DNA of 7,123 nucleotides from Candidatus Falkowiibacteriota bacterium (GTDB lineage: Bacteria > Patescibacteriota > Patescibacteriia > Patescibacteriales > SZUA-104), in NCBI GenBank assembly GCA_003231075.1, contig QIIF01000101.1, positions 1 to 7,123 of the forward strand. The letters run 5' to 3'. Position numbers and translations under genes: made by a program. The notes beneath the pieces were generated by a model. It did not search any database. It saw only the letters and a program-made list of their open reading frames with translations, and was not told the origin of the DNA. Positions 1-5,330 of the stretch are shown here, piece after piece; within the stretch, counting starts at the first letter, position 1, and every line of letters begins with the position of its first letter.

Positions 1-7
1 AATAAAA

Positions 8-643
8 TCAGTTTGCGTAATAAGCGTATACTTCCAATGAGGTTGTTTTATCACCGGGGTTAAACGACAAATTAACTATATCCATTAATCTTAAATTATT
101 TTCAACAACACCGAGCAACTTTTTCAAACCGCCATAGTCGGTACCGATTACATTCATATTAATTTTAACTTTGTTAATGCTAATAGCCGCTGTCTTAACT
201 AAATTTTTGTTATTTTTATTATTTTTTTTTGCCGCTCCGGCAATATTTTTTTGTTTAGCGTCAACATCTTCAACTCGTAAATTAGTTAATAAAAATCCGT
301 TCTTTAAAATCATTTTTTCTATTTCTGCGAGCAATTCTTCCCGATTATTTGTTTTTGGCAGCATAATTTTTATTTTTTTAATATCATCTTGATTAATTTT
401 TTGATATTCGGCTTTCAGCTCTTTTAATTGGCTTAAATATTTTTGCCGCTTCGCGTAATTTAAACTTTCTTTTTTATCAGCCAATTTAATATTATTATCT
501 ATTTGTTTATACTTGGGGAAAATTAAAAATAAACCTCCTAAAACTAAAATAACAATAGCCGCAGCAAGCGCTACCACGCTAAAATAACGGTTTAAAAAAA
601 TATTAATACTATTTTTTATTTGCGCGTTTATTATATCTTTCAT
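8..643 (-). CDS. pilO: Type IV pilus inner-membrane platform protein PilO
   Basis: Likely PilO, 211 aa, the partner of PilN in the inner-membrane alignment complex of the type IV pilus machine. Seen: a short cytoplasmic N-terminus, one membrane segment at about residues 20-42 (rich in Ala, Val, Leu, Ile), a charged Lys/Gln/Glu helix at about 46-95 that looks like a coiled coil, then an alpha/beta domain to the C-terminus consistent with the ferredoxin-like fold of PilO. A Lys/Asn/Ala low-complexity insert at about 128-150 includes a run of nine T on the plus strand at 222-230. There are no cysteines. It follows pilN by 29 bases and was probably cotranscribed with it. The ATG at 643 precedes the membrane segment by a normal distance, but no Shine-Dalgarno is visible. 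The stop is TGA. PilO sequences diverge strongly, so the call rests on gene order plus architecture; a second PilN-like protein is the main alternative. Confidence 0.8.
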   Translation of the reverse strand: MKDIINAQIKNSINIFLNRYFSVVALAAAIVILVLGGLFLIFPKYKQIDNNIKLADKKESLNYAKRQKYLSQLKELKAEYQKINQDDIKKIKIMLPKTNNREELLAEIEKMILKNGFLLTNLRVEDVDAKQKNIAGAAKKNNKNNKNLVKTAAISINKVKINMNVIGTDYGGLKKLLGVVENNLRLMDIVNLSFNPGDKTTSLEVYAYYAN

Positions 644-672
644 AAATATCGCGAATTTGCTAAAAAAATAAA

Positions 673-1815
673 TTATTTCATAAATATATCCGGCTTAACC
701 ATTAATTCCAATTTAAAATCAACGCCGCCGACGGCTCCTTTCGCCGCTTCATCTGCTTGGCCGCTCTTGGCTGCCATCTTGACAGAACCGCCGTTTACCG
801 TTGCTTTAATGACATTATCATTCATTCGCATTACATCCACTTGGTCTAAAATAGTTTTAAAATTTTTAGTTCTGGCCGGAAAAGAATATTTTCCTTTAGT
901 ATCGCCGGAAAAACTGGAAGTATAATAAACTTCCGACAAAGTGTTATCTTCTAAAAATTTAAAAAAATTCGTCCAATAAATATGTTTGCGGAGAATATCT
1001 CCGGCCAATTTTACATTCTCTTGCTCCGATAAAATCTTTTTCGCGTTTTTTTCAAGCGGCTTGATAACTTGTTCATTCAAGTCGCGTATTCTATTTGAAT
1101 ATTCAGCCCCGCTCTCTTTTATTTGCCGCTCCCACAACACCAGCCCTCCGTAAAATCCCGCGATAATTAAACCGCTGAACAAAGAATAAATTCCTAAAAT
1201 TAAAATACCTTTTTTCCAATTAAAAAATGAAGCCAGCTCGCCTTTAATTAAATTTGTTTCTAAAACATCAGTTTTCTCCCATTTTTTCTCATTCTCTTGT
1301 TCTGCTGTTTTACTGAAAACGGCAACCGGCTCTTTTTTATTATTTTTTATACTTACTTCTTTTTTGTCTGATTTTTTAGCCGCCTTTTCCAAATTTTTTT
1401 CAGCAGGCGCGTATTTTTTCTTCCAAAATAAAAATCCGCGGCTTTGTTTTTTTTCTTGTTTATTTATCGGCGAAACAACGGGTATTTTTTCTTCACGATT
1501 ATTAACCGGCCTCAACGCTTCTTGCCGCCGCGCAAGCGCGGCGCGATCCGGTTTTATATTATTATCTTTTTTTAAAAAAGAAAGCCATCCGAAAAAATTA
1601 AATTTACCGAATTTTTTTTCAGAATCTCCAAAAATAACGGATTTATCCTCCGATTTTTTGGCGGGAACGGGATTATTTTTCAAAACCTTAGAAACACTAA
1701 CAGATAAAGATTTATCTTCCACCGGTTTTGTCCATTCTATTTTCCGTTTTTTATTATTACTTCCCGACTTTTTAGACTTATTCTTTTTGTCCGCTAAAAA
1801 ATTTATACCTGGCAT
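673..1815 (-). CDS. pilN: Type IV pilus assembly protein PilN with long N-terminal extension
   Basis: Likely PilN, 380 aa from the ATG at 1815. PilN binds PilM through its extreme N-terminus and pairs with PilO through its extracytoplasmic domain. Seen: an N-terminal MPGINFLADKK resembling the conserved INLLP motif of PilN; about 190 Lys-rich residues that look disordered; a membrane segment at about 203-227; a coiled-coil-like stretch at about 228-275; then the C-terminal alpha/beta domain with an Ala/Gly/Lys insert at about 348-364. Typical PilN is about 180-200 aa with the membrane helix near residue 20, so the extension is unusual. The frame stays open upstream to a GTG at 1917 that overlaps the pilM stop (TAGTG). 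That start would add 34 residues, including 22 serines. I prefer 1815 because of the INLLP-like motif, because the repeat has no stops in any frame and so its openness means little, and because every other gene here can start with ATG. The GTG start cannot be excluded. Confidence 0.82.
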   Translation of the reverse strand: MPGINFLADKKNKSKKSGSNNKKRKIEWTKPVEDKSLSVSVSKVLKNNPVPAKKSEDKSVIFGDSEKKFGKFNFFGWLSFLKKDNNIKPDRAALARRQEALRPVNNREEKIPVVSPINKQEKKQSRGFLFWKKKYAPAEKNLEKAAKKSDKKEVSIKNNKKEPVAVFSKTAEQENEKKWEKTDVLETNLIKGELASFFNWKKGILILGIYSLFSGLIIAGFYGGLVLWERQIKESGAEYSNRIRDLNEQVIKPLEKNAKKILSEQENVKLAGDILRKHIYWTNFFKFLEDNTLSEVYYTSSFSGDTKGKYSFPARTKNFKTILDQVDVMRMNDNVIKATVNGGSVKMAAKSGQADEAAKGAVGGVDFKLELMVKPDIFMK

Positions 1816-1831
1816 ATTAAGTAGAAAGTTT

Positions 1832-1849
1832 ATCAAGTAGAAACTTGAT
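1832..1849 (-). other. Hairpin just upstream of the preferred pilN start
   Basis: ATCAAGT and ACTTGAT form a perfect 7-bp stem around the 4-base loop AGAA (plus strand). In the transcript it ends 16 bases before the ATG at 1815. One arm is part of the first copy of the 9-bp tandem repeat, so each of the seven copies offers the same sequence to the single opposite arm. A role in controlling pilN translation is speculation. Confidence 0.5.
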
Positions 1850-1908
1850 GAACTTGATGAACTTGATGAACTTGATGAACTTGATGAACTTGATGAACTT
1901 GATGAACT
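1843..1908 (-). repeat. 9-bp tandem repeat, seven full copies plus 3 bp
   Basis: The unit on the plus strand is ACTTGATGA. Seven perfect copies run from 1843 to 1905, followed by ACT. On the coding strand the unit is TCATCAAGT, which reads Ser-Ser-Ser in the pilN frame. It fills most of the interval between the pilM stop and the ATG I prefer for pilN. The unit length is divisible by three, so copy-number change would lengthen or shorten the spacer (or a serine tract) without shifting frame. The perfect identity of all copies suggests recent slippage or selection. Confidence 0.97.
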
Positions 1909-1916
1909 ACCCCCCA

Positions 1917-2966
1917 CTATTCTAATTGCCTTAACGCCAAGCCGATGGCGATTGACATACGGGGACCGATTTCGTCCAATGTCGGCTTCAATTCAGCCGG
2001 ATATGAAACCCTTATCCATGGATTTCCTATAATAACTTTTTTATCAATGGCTTTGGATAAATAACCGGCAAAATCAATTAACATCGCTGATCCTCCGGAA
2101 AAAATTATTTTCTCAACTTTTTTATTATTTTTATTTTCAAATAAATTTAAAGTATACTTAATTTCATTGACAATGGGAGAAATTGTTTCCGTGATTGTTT
2201 TTGGAATTATACTTGGCTCCGATTCAACGGAACTTACGCCCATATCATATTTAAATTGTTCCGCTCTCTCTATTCCAATATTTAAATTGGCGCTAATGGC
2301 CTTAGTAATGGTCAATCCGCCGATATCAACACTGCGGGAAAGTATCGGCACGCCGCGGTCAATAACGGCTATGTCGGTGGTGTTGGCGCCGATTTCCGCG
2401 ATAATAACGGTTGATTTATCATTGCCCATAAGCGACCTGACTAAAGAAAAAGTTTCAGTTTCCAAACTTAATAAATTTATTTGCGCTTTTTTAAAAATTT
2501 CTATATACCTTTTCACAAGCACCTTGGGCGCGCCGGTTAAAAATACTTTTAAATTTTTTTTATCTTTTTCGTCCTTGCTTTCTTCCTTAATTTCCCTCCA
2601 ATCTAAAATCATTTCTTCCAAAGGCAGAGGAATAACCTTTTTTGCCTCCCAATGAACCGCTGATTTTAAATCTTTTTTAGAAATATTTGATAAATTTAAA
2701 ACTGAAGAAAATACCGAAAAAGTCGGCAAAGCCGCTATCGCGTTTCGGCTTACCATACCTGATTCTTGCCAAATTTTATTAATAACACCCGCGATATAAT
2801 CGGTATTATTTTTTTTATTATCACCGGCCTTAATATCTTTATTTTCACTAAAACCGTAGCTAAAAAGACGCGGCTGTCCGTCTTCTTTTTTCAATTCAAC
2901 AATTTTAACGCCAAAGGTGCCGATATCAACACCGAGATAACTCCTGTTTGAAGAAAATAAACTCAT
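1917..2966 (-). CDS. pilM: Type IV pilus assembly actin-like ATPase PilM
   Basis: PilM, 349 aa, a cytoplasmic protein of the actin/FtsA fold that forms a ring under the pilus machine and binds the N-terminus of PilN. Seen: phosphate-1 motif GVDIGTFGVKIVEL at about 12-25, phosphate-2 motif AEIGANTTDIAVID at about 190-203, an adenosine-side FSGGSA at about 289-294, and a PilM-type central region with WEAKKVIPLPLEEMILDW at about 106-123. Length fits the family (about 350 aa) and there are no cysteines. It is the first gene of the leftward cluster, followed by pilN and pilO. The ATG at 2966 gives the usual short stretch before the first beta strand. The leader just before it has no Shine-Dalgarno. 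A promoter candidate lies at 3103-3131. The nucleotide-binding motifs and the order pilM-pilN-pilO make this call firm. Confidence 0.95.
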   Translation of the reverse strand: MSLFSSNRSYLGVDIGTFGVKIVELKKEDGQPRLFSYGFSENKDIKAGDNKKNNTDYIAGVINKIWQESGMVSRNAIAALPTFSVFSSVLNLSNISKKDLKSAVHWEAKKVIPLPLEEMILDWREIKEESKDEKDKKNLKVFLTGAPKVLVKRYIEIFKKAQINLLSLETETFSLVRSLMGNDKSTVIIAEIGANTTDIAVIDRGVPILSRSVDIGGLTITKAISANLNIGIERAEQFKYDMGVSSVESEPSIIPKTITETISPIVNEIKYTLNLFENKNNKKVEKIIFSGGSAMLIDFAGYLSKAIDKKVIIGNPWIRVSYPAELKPTLDEIGPRMSIAIGLALRQLE

Positions 2967-3029
2967 AATTTAAGGATTAGCTGCTTAGGGCTTGGAATAT
3001 AAATTTAAATAAATTCCTAAACCCATAAC

Positions 3030-3047
3030 AACAACTGTTCGGTTGTT
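3030..3047. promoter_or_regulatory. Dyad overlapping the rightward -35 candidate
   Basis: AACAAC and GTTGTT form a perfect 6-bp inverted repeat around TGTTCG. The right arm overlaps the -35 candidate at 3043-3048. On the opposite strand the dyad lies inside the predicted pilM leader. It could be an operator or a leader hairpin; short dyads are common in AT-rich spacers, so this is tentative. Confidence 0.3.
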
Positions 3048-3071
3048 TAAATATTTAATCTATTGTATAAT
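3043..3071 (+). promoter_or_regulatory. Candidate promoter for the rightward genes
   Basis: TTGTTT at 3043-3048 and TATAAT at 3066-3071 are separated by 17 bases, a good match to the housekeeping sigma consensus. Transcription would start near 3078, about 59 bases before the ATG at 3137. The region is AT-rich, so chance matches are likely. It would serve the beta-propeller gene and perhaps those after it. Confidence 0.5.
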
Positions 3072-3102
3072 TAAAATAACATACTTTTACACATCTATAT
3101 TT

Positions 3103-3131
3103 ATTATAGCATAAATAATAATTCAATACAA
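3103..3131 (-). promoter_or_regulatory. Candidate promoter for pilMNO
   Basis: Read on the minus strand, TTGTAT (3131-3126) and TATAAT (3108-3103) are 17 bases apart, and a TGC just before the -10 makes it an extended -10. Start would be near 3096, giving a leader of about 130 bases before pilM. This is the best promoter match I see in the spacer. It points toward the rightward promoter rather than away from it. Confidence 0.55.
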
Positions 3132-3136
3132 AACAA

Positions 3137-4372
3137 ATGGAAATATTCATAAGATACAAAAGACTTTTTATTCTGCTTGGCTTTGTTGTCGCTATTTTGC
3201 TTTTCGGCTATTTGCTTTACGCGATGTTTTTTAAATCGATTTCGCTCGCGCCGCCGGCCAATGAACCGGGAACCGCGACTACCACGCCCGAAGGATTGCC
3301 GATTGCCAAAGAAGGATCCGGGCAAATCGCCGCGCCGCCAAAAAGAAATCGCCTGCCGGAGCCCGTTGGCTCTATGGCTAAAAAATCAAACGAAATCGCA
3401 AACGGCGGGCTAACCAAAGTAAAAAAAATAAACGACAACATCAGTTTAGGCGCGTCCTCGGAACCTAACGGTTATGGCGTGCGCTATTATAATAAAAACG
3501 ACGGCAAATTTTATCGCGTTGATAAAAACGGAAAAATTACGGCGCTTGCCGACAGAACTTTTTATTCCGTAAAAAATATCGTATGGTCGCCCAAAAAAAA
3601 TAAAGCTATATTGGAATACCCCGATGGAGCTAATATTATTTATGACTTCTCTACCAATAAACAAATCACTCTGCCGAAACATTGGAAAGATTTTAACTTC
3701 TCGCCCAACGGCAAACAAATTGTTATGAAAAGTATGGGTATGGACCCGGACAACCGCTGGCTGGCGATTGTTAATGAAGACGGTTCCAAAACGCGCGCCA
3801 TTGAACCATTGGGGAAAAAAGACGCCACTGTCTATCCCTCATGGTCTCCGAACGGCCAAACCATCGCTATGTATACCGAAGGAGTTGATTTTAACCGCCA
3901 AGAAGTTTATTTTGTCGGCTTAAACAATGAAAACTTTAAGTCAACCGTTATTGAGGGCCGCGGATTTCAGCCAAAATGGCAACCGTCCGGCAATAAACTT
4001 CTTTACAGCGTTTATTCTTCCAAAACAGATTTAAAGCCGAATTTATGGATTGTGGACGCGCGCGGGGAGAATATCGGCTCCGGCAGAAAAAACTTAGATG
4101 TGGAAACATGGGCCGACAAATGCGCGTTTTCCGGTGATATAAATTTATATTGCGCTGTGCCGAAAAATCTGCAAGAAGGCGCCGGAATGTTCCCGGAAAT
4201 GGAAAAAACCACCAATGATAATCTTTATAAAATTGACACCCGCACCGGCGCAAAAAAATTGATAGCCGTTCCGGATGGAAATTACAGTATGTCCGATATA
4301 ATCGTCTCAGGCAACTACCTTTATTTTACCGACGAAACAACGGGTAAACTATATACAATAAAACTGAAATAA
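3137..4372 (+). CDS. Membrane-anchored WD40/TolB-like beta-propeller protein
   Basis: Function not known; a 411-aa protein with one N-terminal membrane segment (about 10-32) that acts as an uncleaved anchor. A Pro/Ala/Thr-rich linker (about 37-75) follows, then a propeller of the TolB/PD40 type on the outer side. Blade signatures of the form WSP..NG or FSP..NGK recur at about 150 (WSP), 188 (FSPNGK), 236 (WSPNGQ) and 281 (WQPSGNK), with a degenerate one near 331 (FSGD), each followed by a hydrophobic strand and a loop. A last strand pair is seen at about 392-411. The only two cysteines are at 329 and 339, within one blade. Such propellers usually bind proteins or glycans; none can be named here. 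It is the first of three rightward genes and is followed by a thiol oxidoreductase 61 bases downstream. No Shine-Dalgarno precedes the ATG, which is the only start that keeps the anchor intact. Confidence 0.82.
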   Translation: MEIFIRYKRLFILLGFVVAILLFGYLLYAMFFKSISLAPPANEPGTATTTPEGLPIAKEGSGQIAAPPKRNRLPEPVGSMAKKSNEIANGGLTKVKKINDNISLGASSEPNGYGVRYYNKNDGKFYRVDKNGKITALADRTFYSVKNIVWSPKKNKAILEYPDGANIIYDFSTNKQITLPKHWKDFNFSPNGKQIVMKSMGMDPDNRWLAIVNEDGSKTRAIEPLGKKDATVYPSWSPNGQTIAMYTEGVDFNRQEVYFVGLNNENFKSTVIEGRGFQPKWQPSGNKLLYSVYSSKTDLKPNLWIVDARGENIGSGRKNLDVETWADKCAFSGDINLYCAVPKNLQEGAGMFPEMEKTTNDNLYKIDTRTGAKKLIAVPDGNYSMSDIIVSGNYLYFTDETTGKLYTIKLK

Positions 4373-4381
4373 AATTAAAAA

Positions 4382-4402
4382 CTGCCGATTTCATCCGAGA
4401 AC
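4382..4402 (+). repeat. 21-bp dispersed repeat, copy 1
   Basis: This stretch in the 61-base gap before the thioredoxin-like gene matches 6865-6885 at 20 of 21 positions (A against G at the seventh base). It begins CTGCCG and ends TTTCATCCGAGAAC. The second copy abuts a large hairpin; this one does not, so it may be a remnant of a longer element. Nothing else is evident in the gap. Confidence 0.8.
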
Positions 4403-4433
4403 ACAACATATTAATTTACTATTTAATAAAACT

Positions 4434-5180
4434 ATGTTCAATTTTTTTAAAAAACCAAAATCTCCCGTGCCGTTTTTTGTTATCGCTTCAATAACGCTGC
4501 TGATTATGTTGCCGATATTTCTTTATTCTTTTAAAAATATTTTAACGGGAAATCCCGTAAAAAATTCTATCGCTCGGCAACAGAACCGATATCATCCAAA
4601 CAATACTTTTGACACCAGCAACCCGTTCATAACAAAAGTAAAAAGATTAAAGGACTTAATTGACGGCCCTATTATAAATAATATTGATCCGAGTATCGGA
4701 AATGCCGGCGCGCCCGTTACTATTGTGGAGTTTTCCGATTTTGAATGCAGTTTTTGCCGAAAACAAGAAAAAGTTTTGAGCCGAATTATGAAAGAATACG
4801 GAAATAAAGTTCGGCTAATCTGGAAAGATTACCCGATAGATATTCCCGCGGCGGCATCCTACCAATCCGCCATAGCCGCCCGCTGCGCCGGGGAACAAAA
4901 TGAATTTTGGGGCTATCATAATCTGCTTTTTGAAAAAAATAATAATCTCAACCAAAAAACTTTTTTGAAAATTGCGCAAAAATTAAATTTAGATTTAAAA
5001 CAATTCAAAAAATGCGCGGCAGGCGATGAAATTAAAAAATCAATTAACAACAATATAATTGAAGCAAACGCCCTGGGCATCAACGGCGTGCCGTTTATTT
5101 TTGTCAATAAGCAAAAGGTTACAGGTAATATTAGCGTGGAAGAGTTGAGAAAGATAATAGAAACAGAGTTAAATAAATAA
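4434..5180 (+). CDS. Membrane-anchored DsbA/thioredoxin-like thiol-disulfide oxidoreductase
   Basis: A DsbA-family protein of the Thioredoxin_4 type, 248 aa, predicted to make or rearrange disulfides outside the membrane. Seen: an N-terminal membrane anchor at about 12-33, a spacer of about 50 residues, then the thioredoxin fold beginning with APVTIVEFSDFECSFC. The active site is CSFC (Cys105 and Cys108). The inserted helical part carries a second cysteine pair, Cys151 (AARCAGEQNEFWGYHNLLF) and Cys194 (FKKCAAG), as in many family members. The cis-proline loop is GVPFIFVN with Pro220, and the protein ends in a charged helix. Anchor and key residues are all present, so it looks functional. No DsbB- or VKOR-like partner is in the window. 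The upstream propeller, with two cysteines, is a plausible client. The ATG at 4434 lacks a Shine-Dalgarno. Isomerase rather than oxidase activity cannot be excluded. Confidence 0.93.
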   Translation: MFNFFKKPKSPVPFFVIASITLLIMLPIFLYSFKNILTGNPVKNSIARQQNRYHPNNTFDTSNPFITKVKRLKDLIDGPIINNIDPSIGNAGAPVTIVEFSDFECSFCRKQEKVLSRIMKEYGNKVRLIWKDYPIDIPAAASYQSAIAARCAGEQNEFWGYHNLLFEKNNNLNQKTFLKIAQKLNLDLKQFKKCAAGDEIKKSINNNIIEANALGINGVPFIFVNKQKVTGNISVEELRKIIETELNK

Positions 5181-5213
5181 AAATAGAAACATAAATCACA
5201 AATTAAAAGCGCC

Positions 5214-5310
5214 AAATTCCAATCCGCCGGCTGGCGGACAAAATTACAATTTTCAAAACAATTTTTAATTTTGGATTTGTAATTTATTTGGAATTTGGAA
5301 TTTGTAATTT
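5214..5310. repeat. AT-rich inverted-repeat cluster upstream of radA
   Basis: AAATTCCAA at 5214-5222 is the inverse of TTGGAATTT at 5288-5296 and 5295-5303. AAATTACAA at 5241-5249 is the inverse of TTGTAATTT at 5277-5285 and 5302-5310. The arms are nested and enclose a GC-rich hairpin. Repeats of this look are, from memory, frequent fillers of spacers in Patescibacteria genomes. The rest of the 150-base gap before radA shows no gene and no strong terminator. Confidence 0.75.
5223..5238. repeat. GC-rich hairpin TCCGCC-GGCT-GGCGGA
   Basis: A perfect 6-bp stem with a 4-base loop, standing out in AT-rich surroundings within the repeat cluster before radA. It is not followed by a T run on either strand, so a Rho-independent terminator is unlikely. 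It is probably a repeat unit of its own. Confidence 0.7.
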
Positions 5311-5330
5311 TAAATTTTGAATTTATTTTT

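Noticed and set aside
8..10. Recoded TGA (glycine) as in Gracilibacteria and Absconditabacteria
   Set aside because: No gene has an internal TGA and glycine uses normal GGN codons throughout; TGA ends pilO at the expected length.
1364..1840. 158-codon plus-strand frame opposite pilN
   Set aside because: Antisense shadow of the Lys-rich PilN extension; Phe/Leu/Ser-rich content is what the complement of Lys/Glu/Asn codons gives.
1843..1908. CRISPR-like array
   Set aside because: Repeats are 9 bases long and directly adjacent, with no spacers and no cas genes.
2994..3017. Imperfect AT palindrome GGAAT...ATTCC in the pilM leader
   Set aside because: Only the outer five bases pair well and the interior is simple A/T sequence, expected by chance here.
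5295..5330. Upstream TTG start for radA
   Set aside because: The added 12 residues come from repeat sequence and would push the zinc finger away from its normal N-terminal place; the ATG at 5331 fits the family.
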